From positions 35,873 through 99,872 of the forward strand of contig CAJNOP010000652.1 of assembly GCA_905250075.1 (NCBI GenBank): a stretch of DNA of 64,000 nucleotides. The letters run 5' to 3'. The stretch is from Rotaria sp. Silwood1. Lineage: Eukaryota; Rotifera; Eurotatoria; Philodinida; Philodinidae. Position numbers and translations under genes: made by a program. This document shows positions 20,928 to 32,708 of this stretch, one piece after another (the first letter of the stretch is position 1; each line of letters opens with the position of its first letter). The notes under the pieces were generated by a model that saw only the letters and a program-made list of their open reading frames with translations, was not told where the DNA came from and ran no database searches.

Positions 20928-22115
20928 CTAGCTATGACTTTTGAGCAACTTTTTTCCTTGCACCCAGCAGTAGCCATCATTAGTCCTCATTCTATGCTTG
21001 TTGTGTCGTGGTAAACCAACCATGTATGTTATAAACTTCTGTATAAGAACCCAAATAGTTTCAAAATGAGCCAATCGTTTCTGCCATCTGTAAGCACTAT
21101 CAGAATAGGCCACTCGAATTCTAGGATTGATAAAAGTCTTATTCGGCTGAGCGATGTCTGCATGAATAAGACAACATTCAGAAGCATCCCAATCGGATTC
21201 ATTATGTAAAGAACGAAATTGCAAGCCATTTTCGAAAGGTGCACTATCAAAAGCCACCATACCGGACCAACAGCTTTTGACATGAACGAGAGCGTCCCCT
21301 CGTCTTATTTGTGACTGACTTTCTCCAGGAGCAAAGAATGGATACAGTGGTAAACCCATAGAATATCCATCGGCGTCGCGAGTCGCGAAGGTATCGTAGA
21401 ACTTGACAGGATTGATAAAATCGAGTGCACAAGTTGCTGCATAATCTCCGAGGTTTGTCTGAAGAAGACGAACTGCATCGTTGCTGGAAAATACAATGTC
21501 GTTGAGAAATAGAAGCTTCGAATAACGTCGACTGCTGTTGACAGATGTATCGATTCGATCGTTTAAAAGAGGCTCCAGCACGCGATTACGAACTAAGGCA
21601 AGGTAAGCAATGCGAGAAAGGTATTTGTGTGTGGCATTTTTTATGTACAAAGATGCATATTGATGCTCATCAATATTTAGTTTAGTTGTCACAATTTTAT
21701 GCTTGCATTTCAGTCGTTTTCCAAAATCCTGTAATAGTTGAGATGTTGCATCCGTAGAATTATTTTCAAAGATAGAGAGATAGACATTGTTCGATCCAAG
21801 TTGATCAATAAGTTCCAGAATTGCATGAGTCCAAATACCAGCACGTAGAAATGACTCTGACTGATAGAGATTAGCAGCAATGAATACTTTTCCAATCGAA
21901 TGGTTGCTTCTGAAAGATGAGTCATAAGTATTGACACTGCTGGAAGCTCTTAGAAGTCGATGCGGTGAAAGAAAAATATCAAATACGATCACTACGAAGC
22001 AAATGCCAACAACTACTGTCGAGAGCAGTCTTTTCGTTCTCTTGTCTTGCTTATTCTGTTGTTCTCTTAATATTTCCATCGTCGTTCTCATTTTGTATCG
22101 ATAATAATAATGCAA
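20928..22115 (-). CDS. CAP59/CMT1-like mannosyltransferase (GT69)
   Basis: A 395-residue uninterrupted frame. It has a short N-terminal cytosolic tail, one membrane anchor at about 29-49 (STVVVGICFVVIVFDIFL), a stem and a luminal catalytic domain, as in a type II Golgi enzyme. Family motifs of the CAP59/CMT1 alpha-1,3-mannosyltransferases (GT69) are visible: KVFIAANLYQSE (76-87), VYLSIFENNSTDAT (111-124), RNRVLEPL, LLFLNDIVFS (201-210, probable donor or metal-binding acidic site), GLPLYPFFAPGE, SCWSGMVAFD (261-270) and ASECCLIHAD (291-300). The family is best known from fungi, where it transfers mannose from GDP-mannose in capsule or glycan synthesis. An intronless copy in an animal suggests horizontal acquisition; this is inference. 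The acceptor is unknown. Confidence 0.85.
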   Translation of the reverse strand: MHYYYRYKMRTTMEILREQQNKQDKRTKRLLSTVVVGICFVVIVFDIFLSPHRLLRASSSVNTYDSSFRSNHSIGKVFIAANLYQSESFLRAGIWTHAILELIDQLGSNNVYLSIFENNSTDATSQLLQDFGKRLKCKHKIVTTKLNIDEHQYASLYIKNATHKYLSRIAYLALVRNRVLEPLLNDRIDTSVNSSRRYSKLLFLNDIVFSSNDAVRLLQTNLGDYAATCALDFINPVKFYDTFATRDADGYSMGLPLYPFFAPGESQSQIRRGDALVHVKSCWSGMVAFDSAPFENGLQFRSLHNESDWDASECCLIHADIAQPNKTFINPRIRVAYSDSAYRWQKRLAHFETIWVLIQKFITYMVGLPRHNKHRMRTNDGYCWVQGKKLLKSHS

Positions 22116-22257
22116 AACTCGAATAAGCTATTTTGACATTACAGAAATCTAATTTAATCAGCCGATGCACTTCAGGACACCGTATTGAAGAGTATGATGA
22201 ACAGTCATAATCTATGTATACGAACATTGATTTAGGATCATGTAATTGCTATGGAAC

Positions 22258-22410
22258 TATTACCTTGGAACATGAGTTCTGCACGTTATTTTTGGTTTTT
22301 TTTAGGGGAGTTTCAGACCTTATATCTCTTCCTAGTCATGGGATATAAGACTTAAAACTCCCCTAAAAAACAAAAAACAAAATGTGTATAATTTATGTTC
22401 CAAGGTAATA
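22258..22410. mobile_element. Palindromic MITE with TA target, mariner-like
   Basis: TTACCTTGGAACAT at the left and its exact inverted copy at the right lie within flanking TA dinucleotides. A second inverted pair inside (TTTTTTAGGGGAGTTT and complement) makes almost the whole 153 bp a hairpin. The TA target and size fit Tc1/mariner-type MITEs. Lies about 140 bp upstream of the GT69 start codon. Confidence 0.7.
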
Positions 22411-22414
22411 CTTT

Positions 22415-22790
22415 TAATTCAATTCAAACTATTGGCTTAAACAGATGAAATATAGGAGAAACATAACCTTTTTTACCGTGCTTGAAGCACATGTCAACTG
22501 CTGTTTTTTTTTCTTTCTATACAATCTTAAATAAGCATATACGTATATGAGAGAAAAGCAAAATGCATATAAAAGCTATTCACGTGCATCTCTTTTTGAT
22601 TCATTTTTCTTTGCCACCGTTTCTACATCACACGATTACATATTCATCGACAAACGATTTCTTAACAAAATTCAAATATTTATCCAACGAAGGATGACCA
22701 CAATTCAGACTTTTTCATTAAACCATCTAAGGCAAATATTTGATTCATTTGATATTCTCTCAAGTTGAATTAAAAGAAATTAACTTAATG
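22415..22790. repeat. Segmental direct duplication, copy 1
   Basis: This ~370-bp segment recurs at 23678-24062 in the same orientation with roughly 85% identity by eye, including a shared TTCATTTTTCTTTGCCACCG and CAACGAAGGATGACCACAAT. A 73-codon frame (22547-22768) in this copy is interrupted in the other, so coding is unlikely. Confidence 0.7.
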
Positions 22791-22914
22791 AAATAAATCA
22801 CTAAATGAGACATTTTTCTATCGTTGCGCTCTTGTATGCGGTAAATTTTGCCAATGTATTATTCGTAAATTTTAAATGGATTTGAATGTTCGACCAATGA
22901 AGGATTTTTTTGCA

Positions 22915-23360
22915 GTTTATCATACAATTATAGAGTCAGTACTAGTTTATCCTCAGCATACATTTGATATAAATATCCCTTCTTATTTTCTAGAACTTGT
23001 CTATGATTACATCTAATGTAGAATTACATCATAATCAGGAAATGTATAAGATCATAGGACTGGTTATTATTAAATATTTTTTTAATTATTCCGATATTGT
23101 TTGTGTTGGTGGAGCTTGTAAATGTAGAATTTATAAATTTTCATTTTATTCAGAAGATATTGTACACATGAATCATTTTTTCTAATGCACAGTACAGCTT
23201 ACGAATTAATTCAACTTTATCATCAGTATGCATTCAATTTAAATAGCTGTTTCAATATCGTGGAATTTGATGATGATTACGTCTAACGAAGAATTAAATC
23301 ACAATAAATAAAAAATTGGATCATAGGACTTATCATCATTCAATGAAAATTTTTGCTCGT
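22915..23360. repeat. Inner degenerate repeat pair between the duplication copies
   Basis: About 22915-23070 and 23205-23340 share the order TTATCATCAGCATACATT, ATGATTACATCTAA, AGAATTA-ATCA-AA and GATCATAGGACT at moderate identity. This suggests repeated local duplication. Confidence 0.45.
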
Positions 23361-23677
23361 TTTTTTACAATGTTAATTGTATTGAAGTTTGCCAATCCAT
23401 AATTAAAAAATATTTAATGAAAGCAAGTCCAATTATGTTTCATATTTATTTTTCAAAGAATTCACGCCATCAAAAAGTTGAGAAAAATCAACAGGACTGC
23501 AAAAATCGAAAATATCTTATTTTTGTAATAATTATACTAGACCTCATTGTCTACTTATACGAATTGTCTTCCATTAACCGGCAGGCTTCTATCCACAACG
23601 TTAAATGATTAGATATTACTTAAATCAAGACGAAATTCGTTAAAACAACCAGGCCCTTTAAAACTAAGTGACTTTTT

Positions 23678-24062
23678 AAATTTAATTCAAACTATTGACT
23701 TAAACTGATACAATATAGGAGAAAAACAACCTTTTTACCGTCCTCGAAGCACATGTTAAACACTGGTTTCTATTCTTTCTATACAATCTTAAATGAGCAT
23801 ATATGTATATGAGAGAAAAGCAAAAAAGAATACAAAAGCTATTCATGCGTATCTTTTTTCGATTCATTTTTCTTTGCCACCGTTTCTACATCACATGATT
23901 ACATATTCATCGACAAACAATTTCTTAACAAAATCCAAATATCTATTCAACGAAGGATGACCACAATTCAGGCTTTTTTTTATTAAACCATCTACGGCAA
24001 TTATTTGATATTCTCTCAAGTTGAAATATAAGAAATTAATTTAATGAAAAAAATCACTAAAT
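23678..24062. repeat. Segmental direct duplication, copy 2
   Basis: Partner of 22415-22790, about 1.26 kb downstream. It has small indels and substitutions throughout, so the duplication is not recent. Confidence 0.7.
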
Positions 24063-24213
24063 AAAAATCTACTTTTTTGCGATATTGAATACGTTGACGT
24101 TTGCCAATTTAAAATTCACAAACTTTCATCTTGTTCAAGCCCAGAAGATGAAGGTATGAAGCATTTTCTGAAATTCAAATACACCTTTCCAACTAATTCA
24201 ACTTCCTAATCAG

Positions 24214-24270
24214 GGTGTGGGTGTGGGTGTCGTTTCAAAACAAGAATAAATCCACACCCACACCCACCCC
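24214..24270. repeat. Telomere-like hairpin
   Basis: AGGGTGTGGGTGTGGGTGTC, a 22-bp spacer TTTCAAAACAAGAATAAA, then CCACACCCACACCCACCCC. Compact and well preserved, in the usual order. Confidence 0.8.
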
Positions 24271-25705
24271 CTAAATTGAGGTTAATGAAAATCAATGTCG
24301 GTGTGTCAATGATCCGATGACACTAGTGTTCAGTATATCGACGCTGCAAATCATTATTCACACTATCGGCCACAAAGCTACACTCACTAATTTCTTTGAA
24401 AATTTGTGCAAGTTCTACAAAGTCTTTTTTTCTAGTTCTTTCATTAATACATTATCGACATCTGAATAGTCTAACCTATTCTAGGCTATGATTTTCGATA
24501 TTGTTTTTTTCGGCATAAATATTCTTGTAAAATACTTATTTTTCATATGAACAGAACATAAAAAGAGGATCTAAATAAAAAGAAAATGTCTTGAAAACAA
24601 AAAGCATTGTGCTTCATCGCTTTATAAATAAACAGTGATACAATAAAATGCACAAATAACGACTTTTATCAAAAAGTTCGTGTTGGACGGTATCTTGCGA
24701 TTTTTTCCTGATTTCAGCTTACATATGTGAAAGTGACTTTTCCATGTTGAAACTAAATATTACAAGAGAGTCTCCACCGGACTGTCGATCAGGTCATACG
24801 CTGATAAATTTTTTTGAATTTTTTTTAGCTCCAATGAGGAATCATACCGTGAAACTTATGTATCCGAAATATTGGATTTTTCTGGCCCACATGTGAAAAA
24901 TGACAAAGACCACAATCCTCCAAATATCTGTGGTTAGACCATCACAATTGTTAAAAGTGGCTTTTTTTTTATTTTGTGATGGTTTGAGATTTTTTTCTGT
25001 CTCTGATAGTTCATTTGAGTTAGAGAAGGTTTCACACGGTGCAGAATAAAATTCTCTCCAAAATGATTGTGTCACTTGTCATTATAATTAATTTTAGTGA
25101 TTATTCCTTTGTTAGTAATTTGTCTTGAATCTCACAGAGTCGCATTGCTCGTGACACATGAATCTAGATTCTGAAAGTCCTTGAAATTCGGCATCTTTTG
25201 ATATACGATTTAGAGTGCAAGAAAATATGCATGAGATTTTGGTAGGGACCACCAATGGTGAATTGTGACCGACAAGTGACCACTATCAAGACTAGATTTA
25301 TCCCAAATAAAAATTTGACGACATATCTATGATCACGTTCCAAAACTGAGTATCAAAATGTTATTTAGTTTGGTATACGCGTTATAAAGTTGAACAGTAA
25401 GTTTGGAAAGGGTAGCCTGAATTTATCTCAATCTATATATATAGTCGTCTTGATCGACCATCTAGTTCTACATAACAAGAGACAAAATAAAATATTTTAA
25501 TTCTTCTCGAATGATTACACTCAAATATTTAAAACTAATGTTTTCAGTTTCTTAATTGTTGTTATTATGTTAATAAAATTAAACGTTTCCACACTGTTAC
25601 TAAAACTATATAAACTGTTACAGCTGCGCCTGCTTTTACTAATTTTCATTAAAATAGTTGGCAAAAACCTGCAAAGAAGAAGTACAATCAAGTTTTTCAT
25701 AAAGG
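24271..25705. other. AT-rich, no gene recognised
   Basis: Only short frames without motifs on either strand. Nothing I can name. Confidence 0.4.
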
Positions 25706-25743
25706 ATGGGTGTGAGTGTTGATATTACTTAACCCATACTCAC
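25706..25743. repeat. Degenerate telomere-like hairpin
   Basis: GATGGGTGTGAGTGTTG, a short AT-rich spacer, then AACCCATACTCAC. The pattern is degenerate but keeps the G-then-C order. Confidence 0.5.
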
Positions 25744-26091
25744 AAGCTAAATAAAAAAATAAAAATATTTATTCCAGTAAAATATTCCTATTGAACCAAA
25801 TAGTGAAAAGAATCTGAACAACACATACTATTAATGTTCTTCATAAGCACTGACCAATCGATTATAGATCATTAGAAAATCTCTAATGATGGTTCCAAAA
25901 CACCTTTCTTGGTACAATAGAAAAAGGTGTGGAACAGCAAAAAAATGGTGGTCCTAATAACAGTTGTTTATAAGCCGTGCTCCACGACGTGGGAAATGAA
26001 TTATTTTCATTATAAGTTTTAGAAATGAAAAGAAAGCGTTATAAATCTGGTTAGATCATATTATCAATACTGAACTAAATTGTTTCATTAA

Positions 26092-26142
26092 GAGTGTGAG
26101 TATGGTTGGTGGTAATTACTTAATTCATATCTACACTCGAAA
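26092..26142. repeat. Very degenerate telomere-like hairpin
   Basis: GAGTGTGAGTATGG, a spacer GGTAATTACTTAATT close to that of the 25706 copy (GATATTACTTAA), then CATATCTACACTC. The shared spacer suggests the two copies are related. Confidence 0.4.
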
Positions 26143-27590
26143 GATCAAGCTATGAGCACTCTTTTCAGTGATTGATTATTAAGAATAAGACTGATTGGAT
26201 GAATTTTTTTCTGTATAACATTTGTTATTAATAAGATCGTTAACACCATTATGAGGTACTACTACACATGAAAACATTATACTTGAATTACCTTGATCAG
26301 TATTCTTATATCATATTTGTTGAAGGCTGTGTACGTTATAGTTATTTTCATTTGCATGCTATATTACGACAAGCTCTTGGGAGAATCATGTCTGATTAAT
26401 TTCATTCTTTCATTTGTTTCTTTTATTAGTACATTTATTTTAATAATTACATTATTAATGGCTTTCGTGTTAATCGAAGTCTCTTGTTCAATATATTCTT
26501 TTTTTATTTTTTTTCAATTATTAACAATACATTTTAATTGATGATTATATCACCTGTAGTTCAAAAGAAATAGCTATTTCTATGTAAAATAAGTTTCTTT
26601 TGTTTTAATTAGTTTTCACTATTAAATCTCGTCTTATCAACAAAAACAAATATAAAGTTACTTTTTAGTTTTCATCCATTGAAAGATCAGCAATTATTGG
26701 TTGAGGACAAGGAGTAGGATTTTTAAGTGACTTTATTAATTTGACTTATAGATGAAATGAAGAATGTTTCTTTCTTGCACAATATGAGAACAGTCATTAA
26801 AAAAAAAACTTCCGCTTTGTTGAAATATGAAAACAGTTATTCGATTGGTGTAATATATCATTCAATAGATTTTTTAAAGTTCTACAAAATGATACTATTG
26901 CGTTGAGCTTAATATGTAGGCAAAACACTTTAGTCAAATGCAGTTTGGTTCGAATAATCAAGTTTTCTATTAAAACAAAGGATATTTGTGGAATTAACAT
27001 AGAAAATAGAATCGGTCTATACATGTCGCAAAGTCTTCTCACAACTTTTATTTTCGTACAAAAATTTAATCCTAGTTTCCCTTAGGATTAGATCAAAAAA
27101 TTAAGTCCATCAAAACATAAAACTGATCTAATGCTTTGACGTAGCTTTGATATAGAGAGTCAGGGCTACATTTTTAAATGACAATAAAAGTCAAGCAAGA
27201 GCAACTTGTAGCACTGAGAAACATTGTGTGTTTGACTAAGTGTCATACATACAAGTTAAGTTGAACACAATAATATCATTTTGTAGAACATGACAGAGCC
27301 TATGGAATGATATATGATTTAAATTGATGATGAGAAGAAAAATTTTTATAGAAACATTTTAGAACATAAATACTATCAAGGTTTGATTCAAGTTATATGC
27401 AATTAGAAAATAAGGTCTAACTGTGTATTTCAAATGGTAATTGATCTCTGAAGAGCACCGATTTCATTGCTTAACGACCGTCTTCTCCCACCTACTATTT
27501 ATTAAAATTAAAATTTCTTTGATATATTTTGTTTTATTTGATTTAAGCTGTTTTTTTTTTTGATTTTGAATACAGAATTCGATAGAAGTT
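26143..27590. other. AT-rich intergenic DNA, one hydrophobic frame
   Basis: A frame at 26293-26541 translates to a very hydrophobic 82-residue chain, but its T-rich composition alone explains this and its start is weak. I do not call it a gene. Confidence 0.4.
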
Positions 27591-27595
27591 TTATT

Positions 27596-27904
27596 TTATG
27601 ATGATCGAATTGAACGACGACCAACACGAGGTAACATAATTAGACGTTTAGCCAATTGAACATTATCATAATCGAATAGATTTTTAAGATTATAAAAATC
27701 TTCCAACGGAATTGCATTATGTAATCGTTCATTGATAGCAGCATAATTATTAATGAATGAATCGTCAATTTGATTTGGACCTTGTTCATCATCAATAAAT
27801 GTAGGTCTAGTATCACTTATTCGAATTAATGCACATAAAAGTACAAGACCGATCATTACTAGAAAAAAAAACCTAATATATTTTAATTTATCTAAAATCA
27901 TCAT
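27596..27904 (-). CDS. Putative secreted neuropeptide precursor (LPRV-amide type)
   Basis: A 102-residue frame with a hydrophobic N-terminus (about 9-28, RYIR-like start then FFFLVMIGLVLLCALI) that looks like a signal peptide or signal anchor. An acidic spacer follows, then near the C-terminus the classic layout Lys-Arg (86-87), LIMLPRV (88-94), Gly (95) and Arg-Arg (96-97). Prohormone convertase cleavage at KR and RR, followed by conversion of the Gly, would release an amidated peptide ending Leu-Pro-Arg-Val-amide. PRX-amide endings are shared with CAPA/periviscerokinin (FPRV-amide in insects), neuromedin U and small cardioactive peptides; the family assignment is inference. It is intronless here, and a minus-strand AATAAA lies about 100 bp after the stop. 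No homology was checked. Confidence 0.5.
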   Translation of the reverse strand: MMILDKLKYIRFFFLVMIGLVLLCALIRISDTRPTFIDDEQGPNQIDDSFINNYAAINERLHNAIPLEDFYNLKNLFDYDNVQLAKRLIMLPRVGRRSIRSS

Positions 27905-29890
27905 GAATTACATTTAAAATGGTAAACTGTTGTTGAAATCATATTTGATCAAAAGAATAAATGTGTTGATAGAAAAGCGAGAGAAAAAGAACCAATGAAT
28001 GTGTTGTATATGGAAATGGATAAGAAATGAAGTGAGATAATAATATTTGACAAGAATTACTTGTCATTGATGAATGTTTGTGATCATAACTGTTCTGTGA
28101 CACACGTTCACTTGGCAGGTGTTAAGAAAAAAAGAGATGAATGTACTTTGTAGGTTTTTTCTTTTCTGAAAAGTAAGAAGAAAAAAAAAAGAAATTCTCA
28201 TATGTTCTATTAATAACCTAAATAATCAACTATCCTTGCTATACGCACATCGGAAATATGCGAGTCAATATTTGATTAATTTTTTTTCTCTATAATTATG
28301 AAAATGTCAAGAGATGGAATAGTGTGACATGCAAGATGTAATTATTAGGCTATTTTGTTTTGAGTTTAGAGAGTTAATAATGATACTAAAAGATTTGTTT
28401 CAGACTGTCAAAAGAGAAAACTGAAGAAGAAGAGTCGTTAAATGTTGAAATCAGCCTCTTGTCGAGATCGAATTTCTTATTTTTTGAATAGTTAATTCAG
28501 ATGTTAAAAATCAAATGCCATCTGCAAGAAATTAGGAAAAGAATAGTATTTTATTATACCTTAACATATCGTTTGATAGGTAATTCAAATGAAATGAGTT
28601 GAAGAAGCGAAGAAAACTTTTCATAGAAATATTACATAACATAGACAATATCGAATTTTAACTCAGATACGTGCAGTCAGAATGAAATTTAACTGTCTAA
28701 TTCGAACAACATTCGATTCTTGACATCTGAATTGTGATTGTTCGAAAAATAAGAAACTCAATTTTGAGAGAGACTTAATTTCATCGCCTAGTAACTTCGC
28801 TGTTTTGTATAACTGGATTAGCAAACTCTTCTGCAGGGATATGTCAAAATAATAAAATAGATGAAAGCAATTGAGAATAACAAAAAAATTCTAAAATTGT
28901 TTGGAAATTTTGAAATTTTAAAAACAATGACAGTTTTGAACATAGTCTTTTGTCAATTATCAAATTCACTATTGTTATGAATTTTTAGAAAACTATTTGT
29001 ACTCGTCTAATATTCAAATCATCAACAAATGCAGTGATATTATTTATTCCATTATAATGTATGTGTTTATCTAAGCTATTTTCTAACTTTTATTTTTTGT
29101 TGTTTTAATTAAATATTGTCCTTTTTTCAAATTACTTGTAAATACTACTATTCCTATTGACAGATTATAATTTTATTTAAAAAAGAATCTATAAACTCTT
29201 GTGATGAAAGTTTCCAACTTGAAAATCGCTTTTGAGTTCGAACTCTATACATAATGTAGATCTTTATCGAACATTAAAACCTTCACAAGAATAAGAGCTC
29301 TTATCTACAGCACAATAAATATAAAAAATCGATTGATGATATTTTGACTTGAAAATTTGTTTACACATAGACCTACTTTGTTTGTTTTGGAATTTATTAC
29401 TCCGCGAAGAGAAAATTCTTTCGGGTGAAGTTTTTCGAAATGAATATTTTCTTAGCCTCATTCAATTCTACTTCTGCTCACCGTATATAGTTGTTACTTG
29501 TCAGAAGCTAGTACGATTCTCATATAATTTCTCTTTTTTTTTTTATGAAAAAATGGCATATATTCTAATGTATTGCAGGAAGTCGCATTAGTCTAAATCC
29601 TCTTAAGCTTTTTCTTAGAATAAGTACTTCTAAATACATGCAAAGTATATAGTTAAGTGGCAATGACATGGATTAGTTGGCGACCATCCCTTGTTATTAT
29701 CATCCCTAGAAAAAAATAAGTTATTTTCGATTTTGAAATTACATATTCGATGACTATTATTCGACTTATCATGCAAAACTAATCGAAATGTAGCATGAAT
29801 TAAGTTCAAACAGATGTTCATCAACACTTGAGACTTTTATATGAGAGATTATTTTTCAATATGACAGGCAAAAAAGTCAATAGCAATAAA
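27905..29890. other. AT-rich, no gene; faint repeat flanking the peptide gene
   Basis: A stretch near 28610-28800 (GAAAACTTTTCATAGAAAT onward) weakly matches one near 27330-27480 on the other side of the peptide gene. This suggests an old local duplication. No coding sequence recognised. Confidence 0.35.
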
Positions 29891-30010
29891 AAGCTTACGA
29901 CACTCGGTATTCCCAGGCGGTCACCCATCCAAGTACTAACCGAGCCCGACGTTGCTTAACTTCAGTGATCGGACGAGAACTGGTGTATTCAACGTGGTAT
30001 GGCCGTAAGC
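29891..30010 (-). rRNA. 5S ribosomal RNA
   Basis: On the minus strand the gene starts GCTTACGGCCATACCACG and ends GAGTGTCGTAAGC, with the terminal helix GCTTACG/CGTAAGC closing it. All 5S landmarks are present: GAACACC-like loop region, CCCGATCAC-type helix, AAGTTAAGCAACGTCGGGC (box A), GGATGGGTGACCGCCTGGGAA (box C, given in part) and TACCGAGTG. The TTTTT terminator follows. RNA polymerase III transcribes 5S from such internal promoters through TFIIIA. It is a single, apparently complete copy about 118-120 nt long, with no second copy in the window. Confidence 0.95.
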
Positions 30011-31134
30011 GAATGTGACAATAAAACATCTTCAATTAGAATAATTACTGTATGATTTCTCACATTTGAAAATATCAGCATGAAAATCAATAAGACTTCT
30101 GTTTCGTAACGAAAGTAATGTCTTGTTCTAATCCAGTGTGAAAAATGCTTTTATAACTCAGACTTTCTATGATTTCTCATTTTCATAATGATACAAGAGA
30201 CGTCAAAGACTAGCCTTTTATTAAACTATTGTACGTACTAGAGTTTGTAAAAAAAATAGTAGTAGGATTTGTTTGTTTATTCTTTTGTTTCAAAAAGTCT
30301 TCGCTATTCACGTTTTACTTTGTAAGGTGTCAACTTTCAATTATTCTAATATATTTTTATCATTATGACACAACTATAATGTGTCATGCTTTCGATTATG
30401 AATTATGAAATTCTACACTTGATCCTAACTATATCTAAGCATTGTAGTAGATTAGTTTTCTTCAAAATACATCTTGTAAGAGAGTTAGATGAAAACTTTT
30501 TATGGCACCCTATGTATAAAATAACATTTCACCTTTCTTAATTTTTACTCAAAAAATTTCTGACAATACTCACAATCTTTCAAGAATACGTCTGAATCTA
30601 ATTATTGAACTTCTAGCCAAACATAGAGACTATAATAATGCTAGATTGATTTGGTAATAAACTAATTAATTGTAATAAAATATTATAAATATAACCAGTC
30701 AGATTTGTTTTCAGTTATGAATTCATTCGACAAGAATGGAAATTACTATTTTTTTTTAGTATATATATTTTTATTCAACTGATTGATTGCATAATCGTTC
30801 ATTTATTTACTAATTTTTTGTTTTTTGTTTCTCCTAATATGTAATAATCTAATATTGTTCATCTACACCGTATTCAACTACATTAAGATAATATAAACAA
30901 ACGAACATGAAAAAAGGACTGATAGCATGACAAAGAATTTTAATTGTACAAATTATCAATGAAAGACAAACAGGAAAAAAGGCGTATTCACAAGTTTGCT
31001 TTTAAGGATAATAAAAGGAAAGTTCATGCATCTGTATGTATACAATGAGCAATAGGAAAGAAAGAAAGAACAAACAAAAAAAGGAATTTGTACATATGAC
31101 ACATATACGAATGAAGAAGAAAAATGTTTTGATG
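30011..31134. other. Intergenic, no gene recognised
   Basis: AT-rich DNA between 5S rRNA and the 3' end of the MO25 gene. Nothing recognisable. Confidence 0.4.
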
Positions 31135-32708
31135 TCAAGCTTTGATTTCTTTTAATTCACTAATTTGTTTGATAAGATAAGCTTTTTCATCATTGAACTG
31201 TTCGTCATCTGTACCTATTAAAATAGTTTCATTGATCAATATATAAGAAAATACAAGAAAAAAAAAAGAACTCTTACGATCTGCATGAAAACTAGTTAGA
31301 AAATCGATTAATTTTTCTTGATTACGAAGAAGAATATCAGTTATTGCTTTAGGTTTAGTTGGATTTGCAACAAATATCTATATAAATAAAAGAATATTAA
31401 TTAGAAAATTAAAAATAATTGATTCAACCTTAAAAACATGAAATGCTTCAAATTGAATATTTTTGCTTTTTTCTTTTAATAAATTCATTTGTTGTTTAAG
31501 ATTATCTGGATTTGTTATATATTTTGTCATTACGGAAAAATTATAACGATCAAGTAATAATTCACCAAGTAACTAAAATATACAATATCGTATATAAGAA
31601 GAAAGTTTTTTCTTTTTTTGTCATACTTTTAAAGATTGTCGACGTGTAACATAATTTTCTGAATTAAGTAAATCACGATATTTAGTAAAAAATTGTTCAT
31701 AATTTCGTTCAAGAAAATCTGCACATAAAGATTTATGTTTTGTTAATAAATCCTAAAAATAAAAAAGTAAAATACAAATTGTGATATAGATGTTTATGTT
31801 AGAATAAAAAAACTACTAAAATGAATTGTATATCATAATGAAAATTTTTAGCAAAAAAAAAATGAATTTTTATGTTCGTACTTCTTTTAAAGTTCTAGAA
31901 AAAACAGTGCATTCAACTACCATTAGATTATTTTTATTTTTCGATTATTGAATAAAAGTCTATCATCGAAATTTATTTTTCTAGAACGAACGAAGACAAA
32001 TTATTGAATACGAACTTTGAAAGTAGCAAAAGCATCACTAGCAATATCGAATGTTGACTTTTGTACATAATCAAAAAATTTATAAAATTCTGATGATCTC
32101 AAAATAATATCTGCTAATTCTTGAACACGTATACATTCACGTAACATCATTCCACAATGAAGTGCAATATCTGCATTCTCATATCTATAAATGGTATAGA
32201 TATATATATATATATAATATCATAAAAGATAAATTATTTCTTTTCATTCAATTACCCTTCAATTAATTTAAATAAAATTCCACGTCCTTGAATAATATGA
32301 TCAACAGCTGGAAATTTTGTTCCAACTTGTCGTCGTAAAAGATTATTAAATATTGCAACTATTTCTTTTCGATCTTCGAATGAAACTCGACCTAAATTAT
32401 TTATCATTGTTATAATAAGACCTTGTAAATAAATTCCACTACATAATTGTGAAATATCCGTAATTGCTGGTTCATTATTATTATCACGTGCACCAAATAG
32501 ACTATCTTTTAATGCAAGTAATGCTTTATGAATATTTTTTATTGCCTAAACGAAAGAAAAAAATTTAATAATCAAAAATAAAAAACTTTACTTCTTCATA
32601 ATTTTTCTTTTCTTTATCTTGTTCATTTTCAATAATAGCAAAGAATTCTTTTAATTGTTTAACATGATCAGTTTTTGAACGTGATGATAATAACAAACTA
32701 AGCGGCAT
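31135..32708 (-). CDS. CAB39: CAB39/MO25 scaffold of the LKB1-STRAD kinase complex
   Basis: Seven coding exons on the minus strand, all GT-AG with frame kept: 32708-32592, 32545-32256, 32184-32016, 31752-31627, 31572-31429, 31377-31278 and 31214-31135. They sum to 1026 nt, that is 341 residues plus stop, the length of human MO25. The product starts [20 protein letters not shown] and carries family blocks [96 protein letters not shown] and [19 protein letters not shown]25 is an armadillo-like helical scaffold that stabilises STRAD and activates LKB1 and GCK-family kinases in the cytoplasm. Introns are 45-85 bp except the third (263 bp). The gene looks intact and is expected to be essential. 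Confidence 0.97.

Noticed and set aside
26293-26541. 82-residue hydrophobic frame resembling a membrane protein
   Set aside because: T-rich composition accounts for it; weak start, no splice support, no family pattern.
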